A DNA stretch of 39,137 bases from contig JAQWQJ010000107.1 in NCBI GenBank assembly GCA_029244725.1, positions 1 through 39,137 on the forward strand, written 5' to 3'. The position numbers and the translations under genes are program-made. Positions 7,648-16,621 of the stretch are shown one piece after another; the stretch's first letter is position 1, and each line of letters starts with the position of its first letter. Below the pieces are notes generated by a model, which ran no database searches, was not told the DNA's origin, and saw nothing but the letters and a program-made list of their open reading frames with translations. The stretch is from Paracoccaceae bacterium (GTDB lineage Bacteria; Pseudomonadota; Alphaproteobacteria; Rhodobacterales; Rhodobacteraceae).

Positions 7648-7730
7648 TACTTTCCCCAATGTATATCGAGCTGAGTTTGCTCAACGCTGGGGGGTCATTA
7701 TAGGCATTGAACTCGCCGGTCACGAAATGT

Positions 7731-7770
7731 TACGAAACAGAACGAAACGATACGAAACAGAACGAAACAA
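7731..7770. repeat. Tandem 20-bp repeat built from 10-bp ACGAAA units
   Basis: A 20-bp unit (7731-7750) is repeated at 7751-7770 with one difference. Each unit is itself two 10-bp blocks, so ACGAAA recurs at 7722, 7732, 7742, 7752 and 7762, exactly one helical turn apart. A 20-bp period is not a multiple of three, which argues that this is regulatory rather than coding DNA upstream of the next gene. Confidence 0.75.
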
Positions 7771-7784
7771 AACGCGATAAGACG

Positions 7785-9419
7785 TTGATCCTTAATAATA
7801 AAAAATATATCTCTCCACCCCCAAAAAATGCAGATTTCAAAGAATTGTTCGCGCAAGCTGCGTCTGCTGGAGCTGGTAGACCCGTTGACGATGAAGGATT
7901 TCATGCCGGTCCATGGACACCAGAACTGCTGGTTGAGGCGATATCTCGAATTAACTCGAACGGTGCCGGGGTTGATCTGCGTACGGTTCAGCATTGGTTC
8001 TACAAAAACGACAAAGGCATTAGTGCAGAAAACATCCGATGGCTTGCACGGATCTTTGGTTGTGGTGATCCAGAAGCAACCAGTGTGTGGCAGGCAGAAC
8101 TAAAAGCTTCTCAATTGAGACTAACTGCCAAGAGAAAAGAAAAGAGGCGCGCCCAAGCGGGGCCTGGCCAAACTTCGGCTGGTATCGCTCTGCCGGAACA
8201 GAAAATTTCCTTGCCCGTTCCCACCGGTGTCCAGGCCACACAGCCCTCAAGTCGAATTGTCAATCTAGCCAGAGCTTGCGACGCGATGTTCAGCGGGCAT
8301 GCAATGTTGAACTTACCGGCATCTGTTTGGGCCGGGTGGGTTATCCTGGGATTTCTAACCTACATTATGGGGGTGCACAGCGTGACCTACAGCCCGATGG
8401 GTGGCGTAGAGAAACAGGTTGGCTTCTTCTGGGCACCAAACTGGACTTTGTTGGAATTGGTGATCCTTCCATTCTTTCTCGTGACTGTTGTGGGACTGCT
8501 TGCATACTGGAAGGCGAAAAGGCGTTCATTCGCACCGTGGCGGACAGAGAGCGAATTCGTTTCATGGGAGAGCAGGGTAGAAAGCTTTTCTGCCTCGCAC
8601 TGGGCTGTGATCACCGTCTGCTTTGTCATTGTTTTTCTGATCCAGTGGTCCGGCATTCACATGCGTGCTCTGGCGAATGGGGATGCAGGAAACCTGATGA
8701 TGGACTGGAATCTCCTGGCTATCGTGCGTCCTGAGGTAATATCCGTCTCGGAAGCCACCGTTCTTTCGATGCTGGCTTTCCTCTATACCGGCTTCATATG
8801 TTTCCTGTTCCTTACCGGGCTCGTACTGACCTGCACCTTGGTACAGGATTTCTACGAGCTTTGCGGTGATCCGGACTGTTTTCCGGTCGAAGCGAGCAAA
8901 ACGGCTGTCGGGGAGACCGGCTCCAAGCTCATGCGCCGCATATATCATGCAACATTGTTGGGCATTTGGATCGCCACCTGCATTAAGCTTCAAGCGATGT
9001 ATCTTTTGTCCGATGGACACAACATCCTGGATTGGTTGCTAACCGATTTTCGGTATGTCTTGGGCTTCGGTTACGAAGTCAGCAACGCACTCAACAAACG
9101 TGCACTCGCACATTTCTCGAGTTTTCTTCTTCTGTTTTCCACTTGCTTCGTGTTCGCATTCAGCTTTGTTCAGATCACCCGCGTTCTGGAAAGGGCTTTG
9201 CCCCAAAAGGACATACGCACATTATTTCGGGCCCAGCACGCGTCCCAACGAATGATGTTAGGCACCGTGGGCTTACTTATTGCAAACTTCTTCCTGATTG
9301 GGGTGACAACAGGATATTCACTCCTTCTGATCTCCGGAATCCTAATCACAATTTACAGTCTCTATAAACCGATGATAGGGCGTGCCCAATTCAGCGGAAC
9401 AACAACCAGCAAGAGTTGA
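7785..9419 (+). CDS. Polytopic membrane protein with N-terminal HTH-like region
   Basis: A protein of about 544 residues. Roughly residues 40-107 are soluble, with a Trp-rich, helix-turn-helix-like segment (VQHWFYKNDKGISAENIR, then ARIFGCGDPEATSVW). A basic linker (AKRKEKRRAQ) follows. The remainder has about eight hydrophobic segments, for example WVILGFLTYIMGV, ILPFFLVTVVGLLAYW and LLIANFFLIGV. It resembles a Rhodobacteraceae family I recall under the name RcgA, a putative transporter; this recollection is not checked. The start is unclear. No ATG occurs before the membrane region. A TTG at 7785 follows the 20-bp repeats, and another TTG at 7707 would make the repeats coding. The hydrolase gene follows after 3 bases, so the two are co-transcribed. 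Confidence 0.68.
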   Translation: MILNNKKYISPPPKNADFKELFAQAASAGAGRPVDDEGFHAGPWTPELLVEAISRINSNGAGVDLRTVQHWFYKNDKGISAENIRWLARIFGCGDPEATSVWQAELKASQLRLTAKRKEKRRAQAGPGQTSAGIALPEQKISLPVPTGVQATQPSSRIVNLARACDAMFSGHAMLNLPASVWAGWVILGFLTYIMGVHSVTYSPMGGVEKQVGFFWAPNWTLLELVILPFFLVTVVGLLAYWKAKRRSFAPWRTESEFVSWESRVESFSASHWAVITVCFVIVFLIQWSGIHMRALANGDAGNLMMDWNLLAIVRPEVISVSEATVLSMLAFLYTGFICFLFLTGLVLTCTLVQDFYELCGDPDCFPVEASKTAVGETGSKLMRRIYHATLLGIWIATCIKLQAMYLLSDGHNILDWLLTDFRYVLGFGYEVSNALNKRALAHFSSFLLLFSTCFVFAFSFVQITRVLERALPQKDIRTLFRAQHASQRMMLGTVGLLIANFFLIGVTTGYSLLLISGILITIYSLYKPMIGRAQFSGTTTSKS

Positions 9420-9422
9420 TCG

Positions 9423-10391
9423 ATGCAGCACGCACCTATTTTTAATGATATCGCAGAAGCCCCTGACAATGGCGTGGCGCACTGGACCTATGCTGACGAT
9501 GGGACCCGAATTCGTGTCGGTCTTTGGAAATCTGGAACCCCGGGACAAGGGACAATATTGGTGTTTCCCGGGCGCACTGAATATGTCGAAAAGTACGGGC
9601 GTACAGTATCTGATCTGGTGAAGCTCGGGCACTCTGTTCTGGTCGTTGATTGGCGCGGGCAGGGCCTTTCAGACAGGATCACCAACGACCCTATGACGGG
9701 CCACGTGGTACGATTTTTCGATTATCAAAAAGACGTGTCCGCGATGATCAAAGCGGCAGCAGAGTTGGATATGCCTAAACCCTGGTTCATGCTTGGGCAC
9801 TCCTTGGGGGCATGTATCGGGCTGCGCGCTTTGATAGAGGGACTTTCAGTTTCGGCATGTGCGTTCACGAGCCCGATGTGGAGCATCAAGCTGCCAGCAA
9901 TAAAACGCACTGCTGCTTGGCCGCTCTCCTGGGCCGCGCAATCACTGGGGAAAGGCCATGTCTACGCGCCGGGCACCAATGGATCGAGCTATGTGCTCAG
10001 CACGCCTTTTGAGGACAACAGGCTGACGAGTGATCCAGAAATGTATCAATACTTCATCAGGCAGGCCAAAACGCTAACGGATCACCAAATCGGAGGACCG
10101 AGCATGGGCTGGCTTTTTCAAACCCTGAAGGAGACAAGTTCTCTGTCCAAGAAACAGTCACCAGAAGTTCCGTGCCTCGCTTTGTCCGGGACCAATGATG
10201 AGCTTGTTGAAATATCCGCTGTTAGGAAACGCATGGCGCATTGGTCAGGTGGAAAGTTTGAGCGGATTCAGGACGCCAAGCACGATCTGCTGTCAGAGGT
10301 ATCTGCAGTCCGCCAAAACGCAGTCGCAAAGATCTCTCAGCATTTTATCGAGGCCAGTGACTTCCGCGCTAACCTCGAAAACTGCGCTTGA
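9423..10391 (+). CDS. Alpha/beta hydrolase (lysophospholipase-like, possible lactonase)
   Basis: A 322-residue serine hydrolase. The nucleophile elbow GHSLGA at residues 125-130 places Ser127. Asp259 (SGTNDELV) and His287 (DAKHDLL) complete a likely triad, and FPGRTEY supplies the oxyanion loop. No signal peptide is seen, so it is probably cytosolic. The fold resembles PldB-type lysophospholipases. Its coupling to the preceding membrane protein recalls a Rhodobacteraceae pair for which a quorum-lactone hydrolase role has been proposed (RcgR, from memory). The substrate cannot be read from the sequence. It starts at an ATG 3 bases after the upstream stop. Confidence 0.85.
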   Translation: MQHAPIFNDIAEAPDNGVAHWTYADDGTRIRVGLWKSGTPGQGTILVFPGRTEYVEKYGRTVSDLVKLGHSVLVVDWRGQGLSDRITNDPMTGHVVRFFDYQKDVSAMIKAAAELDMPKPWFMLGHSLGACIGLRALIEGLSVSACAFTSPMWSIKLPAIKRTAAWPLSWAAQSLGKGHVYAPGTNGSSYVLSTPFEDNRLTSDPEMYQYFIRQAKTLTDHQIGGPSMGWLFQTLKETSSLSKKQSPEVPCLALSGTNDELVEISAVRKRMAHWSGGKFERIQDAKHDLLSEVSAVRQNAVAKISQHFIEASDFRANLENCA

Positions 10392-10520
10392 TTGAAAGCG
10401 AAGGCCCCTCACATTCGCAATTAATTTCGTTTTAATTATGGGATTAAATGCGTATTGTTTGGCCGAACCTTTACCCATCTCAGGATGGTTTCATCGAGCA
10501 GGCAAAGAACGAGGCACTCC

Positions 10521-10898
10521 ATGATCGGAATAAACCGCTACACTGGTCGGCTTATCAAGCACCACGACGCAATCGCGAAAGTCGTCGCTAGGCAGGGTGT
10601 TTTTGTGCCTCTGGTCGTTAAGGAAAGAAAGAAGGGCAGGGGAGAAGGCAAGATCGATCTGTGCTACGGCTTTTTCTATCTCAGCAATGACGGCGAGCTG
10701 TCCGATGTCCAGGCGGCAAGTGGAGTCATCAAAACGCTTGCCCTACCAAGCAACGTCGAAGGTTTTCTCAAGCAATACATGCCAGACCAACGTGGCGCTT
10801 GGCTTGACTATCTGACAGAAGAAAACGTCGTCCAGCCTGGCGATATCGATGGGCTCGATCACGCTGTTTCCAGACACGGTCTGACTATGAAACGCTAA
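10521..10898 (+). CDS. Hypothetical protein
   Basis: A 125-residue protein without a recognised domain. It begins MIGINRYTGRLIKHHDA. The middle is basic (VKERKKGRGEGKID), and the rest is mixed alpha/beta with an acidic end region. It has no signal peptide or membrane segment. The ATG at 10521 is preceded by GAGG at 6 bases, which supports it over a TTG at 10455. It lies 130 bases after the hydrolase gene on the same strand and may be part of that transcript. Confidence 0.6.
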   Translation: MIGINRYTGRLIKHHDAIAKVVARQGVFVPLVVKERKKGRGEGKIDLCYGFFYLSNDGELSDVQAASGVIKTLALPSNVEGFLKQYMPDQRGAWLDYLTEENVVQPGDIDGLDHAVSRHGLTMKR

Positions 10899-11264
10899 AG
10901 GGATCGAACGGCCCATAAGAGACATTCACCGCCCGCCTCCGATGCTGCGGTCGCAGCCCGCATTACCGCCATTCGCTGCGGATGCGAAATTTGGCGATGG
11001 TCGAACTTACACTGTGCGGACGGTGCGCCGTTTGGCTTAAGTTATAAAATGGCTGCTCTACAAAAATATGCTTTTATTCCAGTGGAAAAAAGCGATTGCA
11101 GGTTCTGCAACGTTTTCTAGTCCTTAGCCTTGCTGCCCATGCGTGACGATTCCAATCATAAAAAATAGTTTGACATAGCTATGACATCGGTGTCATGACA
11201 TCGGTGTCATTTAGGGAATAACCGATTCTATGGTGCCGCCCGCGGAGGTTTGGGAGGACGTCAC
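10899..11264. other. Intergenic region before the sugar operon
   Basis: About 365 bases without a gene. The first 270 bases show nothing recognisable. The last 95 contain the promoter and double operator of the sugar operon (listed separately) and the ribosome site GGGAGG at 11252-11257. Confidence 0.6.
11170..11210 (+). promoter_or_regulatory. LacI-type promoter with two overlapping operators
   Basis: A perfect -35 box TTGACA lies at 11170-11175. Two copies of ATGACATCGGTGTCAT follow, at 11181-11196 and 11195-11210, sharing two bases. Each is a near-perfect palindrome with a CG core, typical of LacI-family operators in alphaproteobacteria. They cover the place where the -10 box should be (about 11193), so a bound regulator would block polymerase. 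The adjacent LacI gene is the obvious ligand. Confidence 0.8.
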
Positions 11265-12356
11265 ATGGCGACGATCTATGATGTTGCACGGGTTTCAGGC
11301 GTTTCGCCTAAAACCGTAAGCCGCGTGATCAACCGCGACGGCGCGGTCAAGAAATCCACCAAGGAAGCCGTCGAAAAGGCGATCGCAGAGCTGGGGTATG
11401 TCCCCTCGACGGCGGCGCGCGCGATGCGCTCTAACAAGTCGGGGCTAGTGGGGCTTATCACCGGGGCGATTTCGTTGTCACCCAGTCGCGCAGACGTATC
11501 CGGCCTGCCGGATCTGTTCATAGTACAGGGCATACAGAAAGCGATGGAGGCCAGCGGCAAAACGCTGCTGATCGCCGACACCGGCGGCCAAACCGACCGC
11601 GTGCCGCAACTGATCCGCACGTTTGAAGAACATCGTGTCGAAGGCATCATTTATGTGGCCGACCATCACCGGAAGGTGTCGCTGCCGCCCGTTTCAAAAT
11701 CCACAAAACTTGTGCTGGCAAACTGCTATGACGACGTCGGCACACCGGCTGTCATTCCAAACGATTATCGCGGGCAGTTCGACCTTGTGACCAGCCTGAT
11801 CGCCAAGGGACACCGTCGCATTTCCTACCTGTCGCTAAGTGTCCACCGAGAGGCGACAAAACATCGATCGCAGGGGTATCGCGACGCACTGGATCGCGCG
11901 GGCGTCGCATTTGATCCAACGCTGCTGATCCCGGCCGACGTAGACGCGTCGGACAGCGAGGCCGAAGTGCAGCTGCTTTGGGACGCGATCGACCGCGTGT
12001 TGTCGCTGCCCGAACCGCCCAGTGTGATTTGCTTTGGCAACGATCGTATGGCCATGCGGGCCTATGGGATCCTTCGCAGCCGGGGTATCTCTCTGCCCGA
12101 CGACCTGTCGGTGGCAGGCTACGACAACCACAAACTCATTACCCAAACGCTCTATCCCACCCTCACATCCGCCGAACTGCCCTATGCCGCCATCGGTATC
12201 CGCGCGACGGACCTGCTGCTGGGCATGATCAACGGCACGACCGACGCGCCCGCTGCCCCAATTCAGGTTAGCGGCCCCATCGCTCCCGGCAAATCGGTAA
12301 AAGAACTACCAACTCCAATCACCAAACTTTCGTCAATAAGGAGGACGACCAAATGA
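11265..12356 (+). CDS. LacI-family transcriptional regulator
   Basis: A 363-residue repressor. The N-terminal helix-turn-helix ATIYDVARVSGVSPKTVSRV is the classic LacI signature, followed by the hinge AARAMRSNKSG. A periplasmic-binding-like effector domain follows, with SVAGYDNHKL near the end. It would bind the double operator at 11181-11210 and release when the transported sugar or a derivative is present. The ATG at 11265 has GGGAGG 7 bases upstream. The stop overlaps the next start (ATGA), so the regulator is the first gene of the operon it appears to control, giving autoregulation. Confidence 0.95.
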   Translation: MATIYDVARVSGVSPKTVSRVINRDGAVKKSTKEAVEKAIAELGYVPSTAARAMRSNKSGLVGLITGAISLSPSRADVSGLPDLFIVQGIQKAMEASGKTLLIADTGGQTDRVPQLIRTFEEHRVEGIIYVADHHRKVSLPPVSKSTKLVLANCYDDVGTPAVIPNDYRGQFDLVTSLIAKGHRRISYLSLSVHREATKHRSQGYRDALDRAGVAFDPTLLIPADVDASDSEAEVQLLWDAIDRVLSLPEPPSVICFGNDRMAMRAYGILRSRGISLPDDLSVAGYDNHKLITQTLYPTLTSAELPYAAIGIRATDLLLGMINGTTDAPAAPIQVSGPIAPGKSVKELPTPITKLSSIRRTTK

Positions 12357-13615
12357 AACTGACAACAACTCTTGCAGGTGCGCTTGCCGCATCGACATGT
12401 CTCGCGGGAATGGCTGCGGCGCAAACCGAACTGACCATGTGGTATCATGGCGGCGGCAACGAGGTGGAAAGCAACATCCTCGACGGCATCGTATCCGAAT
12501 TTAATGCGGCCCAATCCGACTGGATGGTGACCGTCGAGAGCTTCCCGCAAGGCAGCTATAACGATTCTGTCGTGGCAGCCGCGCTTGCAGGCAACCTGCC
12601 TTGTATCCTCGACGTCGACGGCCCCGTAATGCCGAACTGGGCATGGGCCGGCTACATGCAGGCGCTGCCAATTTCCGAAGCCGCCCTTGAAGGTCACCTT
12701 GATGCGACCATCGGGCGCTATAACGGCGAGGTCTACTCAGTCGGTCTTTGGGACGCCGCTGTCGCGATGTACACGCGCCAATCCACCCTTGACGCGCTTG
12801 GCGTGCGCACGCCGTCCCTCGAAGAGCCATGGACCCTTGAAGAGTTCAACGCAGCCCTTGCCGCGGCCAAAGCCTCCGGTGATTTTGAATATGCGTTTGA
12901 TGTCGGCATGGCGTGGACCGGCGAATGGTATCCTTATGCATTCTCACCCTTCTTGCAGTCTTTCGGTGGCGACATCGTTGATCGCTCCACATACCTCACA
13001 GCTGAGGGTGCTTTGAACGGGGATGAGGCACTGGCATTTGGCGAATGGTGGCAGTCGCTGTTCACCGAAGGCTATGCACCGGGCACCAGCCAAGACCCTG
13101 CTGACCGTGATGGCGGCTTCGTCGAAGGCAAATACGCCTTTTCGTGGAACGGTAACTGGGCCGGAAAGGTCGCGCTGGAAAGCGGGATTGATGATCTGTT
13201 GTTCCTGCCAGCGCCTGATTTTGGCAATGGGTCGACCATCGGGGCTGCATCTTGGCAGTTTGGCGTATCAGGCACGTGTGAGTACCCAGAAGGTGCCGCT
13301 GCCTTTGTAGAGCACGCCTTGCAGGACAAATACCTTGCCGCCTTCTCCGACGGAATTGGCCTGATCCCGTCGACGGCAGAAGCGGCAGCCATGTCGCAGG
13401 ACTACAACGAAGGTGGCGCACTGGAAGTGTTCTTTGAGTTGTCCAACCAGCAGGCGCTCGTGCGGCCCGTAACCCCGGGCTACGTGGTTGCCGCGAAGGT
13501 GTTTGAAAAGGCACTGGCCGACATCGCCAACGGTGCGGACGTCGCAGACACGCTTGACGCAGCAGCTGATGAAATCAACGCTGACATCGAACGCAACGGC
13601 GGCTACGGCCACTAA
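12353..13615 (+). CDS. Sugar ABC transporter substrate-binding protein
   Basis: A 420-residue periplasmic protein of the family 1 extracellular solute-binding type (MalE-like). A signal peptide runs to about residue 24, with cleavage near GMAAAQ/TEL. The mature part begins LTMWYHGGGNEVE, and conserved features include VEGKYAFSWNGNW in the C-lobe. It captures an oligosaccharide or related solute for the two permeases. A strong ribosome site, AGGAGG, lies at 12340-12345. The start overlaps the regulator stop. A hairpin follows the gene, which would favour high levels of this component. Confidence 0.93.
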   Translation: MKLTTTLAGALAASTCLAGMAAAQTELTMWYHGGGNEVESNILDGIVSEFNAAQSDWMVTVESFPQGSYNDSVVAAALAGNLPCILDVDGPVMPNWAWAGYMQALPISEAALEGHLDATIGRYNGEVYSVGLWDAAVAMYTRQSTLDALGVRTPSLEEPWTLEEFNAALAAAKASGDFEYAFDVGMAWTGEWYPYAFSPFLQSFGGDIVDRSTYLTAEGALNGDEALAFGEWWQSLFTEGYAPGTSQDPADRDGGFVEGKYAFSWNGNWAGKVALESGIDDLLFLPAPDFGNGSTIGAASWQFGVSGTCEYPEGAAAFVEHALQDKYLAAFSDGIGLIPSTAEAAAMSQDYNEGGALEVFFELSNQQALVRPVTPGYVVAAKVFEKALADIANGADVADTLDAAADEINADIERNGGYGH

Positions 13616-13627
13616 GGCAACCTCCCA

Positions 13628-13655
13628 GCTGGGGCCTGCTTCGGTGGGCCCCAGC
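13628..13655 (+). terminator. Intergenic hairpin after the binding-protein gene
   Basis: GCTGGGGCC at 13628-13636 pairs perfectly with GGCCCCAGC at 13647-13655 around a 10-base loop. No T-run follows. It is therefore more likely an mRNA-stabilising or partly terminating hairpin that raises binding-protein output over permease output than a full terminator. Confidence 0.6.
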
Positions 13656-13679
13656 ACCCTTAAACTAAGGTGAGTGACA

Positions 13680-14747
13680 ATGGCATCCAAACTGACAACA
13701 TCGAACCGCGCAGGCTGGGCCTTCGCTTTTCCCGGCTTTGGCCTCCTCGCGATGTTTATCGTGGTGCCTTTCTTTTTCGCCTTCTATTTGTCGCTGACAA
13801 ACCAACGCCTCATTTCCCCAAACCCGACTGAGTTCGTGGGGTTGGATAACTACCGTAGTTTGCTAAGCATTTCGGTATTGTCGATCGAACCCGAAGTGGA
13901 CGATGCCGGGGCCGTGGTGCGCAACGAAGACGGCAACCCCAAATACCCCCGCGTGCGGACTTTCACCCGCAATAATCCCGAGTATCCGCAATATGCGGGC
14001 ATGCGGGAATGGTTCCGCTGGCATTCCGGTGATACTGCCAAGGTTGTCGTCGCCACGGATGTGGTGTTCTGGAAATCGCTTCGCAACACGTTGATGTTTG
14101 TGCTCGTCGTGGCCCCGGTGCAGGGTGCGATCGCGTTGGGGCTCGCGTTGCTGATCAATCAGCGATTGCGTGCGATAAATATTTACCGCGCAATCTATTT
14201 CATGCCGGTCGTGGTTTCCATTGTCGTGGTCTCACTCTTGTGGCGTTTCCTCTATGCTGAAGAGGGCCTTCTGAACTCCATCCTCGGCGCGCTGAGTTTC
14301 GGGATGTTCGAAGGGCGAGATTGGCTGGGGGATCCGGACACGGCCCTTGGTGCCATCAAGGCAATGTCGATCTGGCAGGCGGTCGGCTTTCACATGGTGA
14401 TCTGGCTTAGCGGATTGCAAACTATCTCGCCCACGCTATACGAGGCTTCTTCGATCGAGGGCGCGTCAAAATGGCAAACCTTCCGCTATGTCACATGGCC
14501 CGGTTTGCGTAACACAGCCGTCCTCGTGCTGATCGTGATCACAATGCAAGCTTTCGCTTTGTTCGCGCAGATCGACGTGATGACGAACGGTGGCCCGCTT
14601 GACAGTACCACAACGGTCGTTTTTCAGGCCGTCGAACGAGGCTACGGCAAACAAGACATCTCGGGGGGCTCGGCCATTTCAGTGGTTTTGTTCCTTATCG
14701 TGCTGACCATCAGCCTAATCCAACGCTACCTCACGCGGGAGAAATAA
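13680..14747 (+). CDS. Sugar ABC transporter permease (MalF-type)
   Basis: A 355-residue inner-membrane permease. The first membrane segment is FPGFGLLAMFIVVPFFFAFY. A roughly 80-residue loop without membrane character follows, and then a binding-protein-dependent transport domain. This domain includes YEASSIEGASKWQTFRYV, the EAA-type loop that docks the ATPase. It forms the translocation pore with the next gene product. The ATG at 13680 is preceded by AAGG at 9 bases. A GTG two codons earlier is unlikely because the ribosome site would be too close. Confidence 0.93.
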   Translation: MASKLTTSNRAGWAFAFPGFGLLAMFIVVPFFFAFYLSLTNQRLISPNPTEFVGLDNYRSLLSISVLSIEPEVDDAGAVVRNEDGNPKYPRVRTFTRNNPEYPQYAGMREWFRWHSGDTAKVVVATDVVFWKSLRNTLMFVLVVAPVQGAIALGLALLINQRLRAINIYRAIYFMPVVVSIVVVSLLWRFLYAEEGLLNSILGALSFGMFEGRDWLGDPDTALGAIKAMSIWQAVGFHMVIWLSGLQTISPTLYEASSIEGASKWQTFRYVTWPGLRNTAVLVLIVITMQAFALFAQIDVMTNGGPLDSTTTVVFQAVERGYGKQDISGGSAISVVLFLIVLTISLIQRYLTREK

Positions 14748-14748
14748 C

Positions 14749-15627
14749 ATGGCTGCCATTTCCTCAGATAACCAAGGCCTGCGCCTTGCGACCCGCTACG
14801 TGGTCCTGACCCTGATCGCTTTGATCTTCATCTTCCCGCTGGTCTTCATGGTCATGTCCAGCTTCAAGCCGGACCTGCAATTGCTGCGCGATACATCCAG
14901 CATCCGCGCCTTTCTACCCGTGGGCGACATCAGCCTAAATAATTACACGGCAGCCTTTGAACGCGCGCCCGTGGGGTTATTCGTCTTCAACTCTGTGCTG
15001 GTCACTGGCGTCACGGTGCTTCTGTCGTTGCTGCTCTGCTCAATGGCCGGGTTTTCCTTCGTGTTCCTCCAATGGAAGGGGCGCAATATTCTGCTGTCCA
15101 TCATCATCGCAACACTGATAGTTCCCTTCGAGACGATCGCTATTCCGCTGCTCTTGCTGGTGTCGAAACTGCCTTGGATCGGACTGGAAGGGTTTTCAGT
15201 GGGCTGGCTGAACAGCTACCGGGTGCAGATCATCCCGTGGATTGCCGATGGCCTGACAATTTTCCTGTTCGTGCAATATTTTAAGGATCTTCCCCGCGAC
15301 CTGATTGAGGCCTCCCGCGTGGAAGGTGCCAGCTGGTGGCAGATCTACATTAAGGTTGTAATGCCTTTGTCTGGTCCGGTCGTTGCCACAGCGGCGATCC
15401 TTAAATTCCTGGTTATGTACAACCAGTATCTCTGGCCGCTGATCGTTGTGCAAGAAGAGACGTACCGCCCCGTCATGGTCGGCCTGCAATACTTCTTCCA
15501 ACTCAATACCGCATGGGGCGAGATCATGGCCTACCTGACCATGATCACCGTGCCGGTGCTGGCGTTCTATCTTGTCCTGCAACGCGCGTTCATCGCGTCG
15601 ATTGCCTCAACCGGTGTGAAAGGCTGA
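14749..15627 (+). CDS. Sugar ABC transporter permease (MalG-type)
   Basis: A 292-residue inner-membrane permease. It has six predicted membrane segments (first LIALIFIFPLVFMVMSSF) and an EAA loop, LIEASRVEGASWWQIY. It starts one base after the stop of the MalF-type gene. The two would form the heterodimeric channel, powered by the ATPase encoded at 16622. Confidence 0.94.
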   Translation: MAAISSDNQGLRLATRYVVLTLIALIFIFPLVFMVMSSFKPDLQLLRDTSSIRAFLPVGDISLNNYTAAFERAPVGLFVFNSVLVTGVTVLLSLLLCSMAGFSFVFLQWKGRNILLSIIIATLIVPFETIAIPLLLLVSKLPWIGLEGFSVGWLNSYRVQIIPWIADGLTIFLFVQYFKDLPRDLIEASRVEGASWWQIYIKVVMPLSGPVVATAAILKFLVMYNQYLWPLIVVQEETYRPVMVGLQYFFQLNTAWGEIMAYLTMITVPVLAFYLVLQRAFIASIASTGVKG

Positions 15628-15631
15628 AACA

Positions 15632-16618
15632 ATGGTTATTGCCCTCAAAGATCATTTTATCTGGGACAGCTGGTATGTTCATGACGGCGAGGTCTGGCAT
15701 GGATATTTCCTCAAGGCACCGCGCTCCATAGGGGATCCCGAGTTGCGCCACTACAATGTTAGCTACGGCCATGCGACAAGCACCGATCTGACCAACTGGA
15801 CCCATCTTGGCACGACATTCGAGCCCTCCCAAGAGCCCGCATGGGACGATTACACCACGTGGACCGGCTCAACCGTGCGCGGCGACGACGGGTTGTGGCA
15901 CCTTTATTACACGGGCAGCTGCAAGGCCGAACAGGGCATGAAGCAGCGCATTGGCCACGCGACATCGACAGACCTGCACAACTGGACAAGGGTTGGCCGC
16001 GATGGGTTGATCCTCGACCTTGAGGGACCGAATGCTCAATATTATGAAGTAGACCACGCCGGGAAATGGCACGACCGCGCCATGCGCGACCCATGGGTGA
16101 TGAAAGACCCTGAAGGGGACGGCTGGTTGATGTATTTCACCGCCCGAACTGATGGTATTTCCGAACCCAACGCGGGTGGAAACATCGGCTTTGCCACTTC
16201 GCCTGACGGCTATGACTGGACTCTCCAACCCCCTGTTTTCACCGGTGGTTATGGTCAGCTCGAAGTGCCTCAGGTATTTCAGGTTGGCGGGCAATGGTAT
16301 TGCTTGTTTTGCACCGCAGCCGAGCATTTCTCTAAAGAGCAAGCCGAGCAAACGAAACCCGTCACGGGCAACCACTATCTGATCGGCGAAAGCCCCCGCG
16401 GACCGTGGCGCGTCGCGCCAGGCTTCCTGGATGGTGATCTGCCGTGTCGTCGCTACGCCGCACGGATCGTGGACACGAGCGACGGGCTGGTTATCCTTGG
16501 CTTTGCCGATCGACCCGACGGCGTGGACTTCATCGGCCACGTTATGGACCCTCAACCCGTCGAGATCACTTCGGACAGGTTACTCAAAATCACCCCTTAC
16601 TTAAAAGCGGCGGAATAA
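15632..16618 (+). CDS. Cytosolic glycoside hydrolase, clan GH-J (GH32/GH68)-like
   Basis: A 328-residue protein with the hallmarks of a five-bladed beta-propeller glycosidase. IWDSWYV near the N-terminus carries a candidate Asp nucleophile. TWTGSTV resembles the FSGS motif of GH32, MRDPWV is the RDP transition-state motif, and QLEVPQVF carries a candidate Glu acid/base. Clan GH-J enzymes act on fructosides such as sucrose, levan or inulin fragments, so the operon may import and cleave a fructoside. GH43 relatives acting on arabinosides or xylosides remain possible. No signal peptide is present, placing the enzyme in the cytosol behind the transporter. It starts 4 bases after the permease stop. 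Confidence 0.78.
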   Translation: MVIALKDHFIWDSWYVHDGEVWHGYFLKAPRSIGDPELRHYNVSYGHATSTDLTNWTHLGTTFEPSQEPAWDDYTTWTGSTVRGDDGLWHLYYTGSCKAEQGMKQRIGHATSTDLHNWTRVGRDGLILDLEGPNAQYYEVDHAGKWHDRAMRDPWVMKDPEGDGWLMYFTARTDGISEPNAGGNIGFATSPDGYDWTLQPPVFTGGYGQLEVPQVFQVGGQWYCLFCTAAEHFSKEQAEQTKPVTGNHYLIGESPRGPWRVAPGFLDGDLPCRRYAARIVDTSDGLVILGFADRPDGVDFIGHVMDPQPVEITSDRLLKITPYLKAAE

Positions 16619-16621
16619 ATC

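Noticed and set aside
7828-8103. Alternative ATG frame inside the membrane-protein gene
   Set aside because: It runs out of frame with the long membrane-protein frame and lacks protein-like features; only its ATG is attractive.
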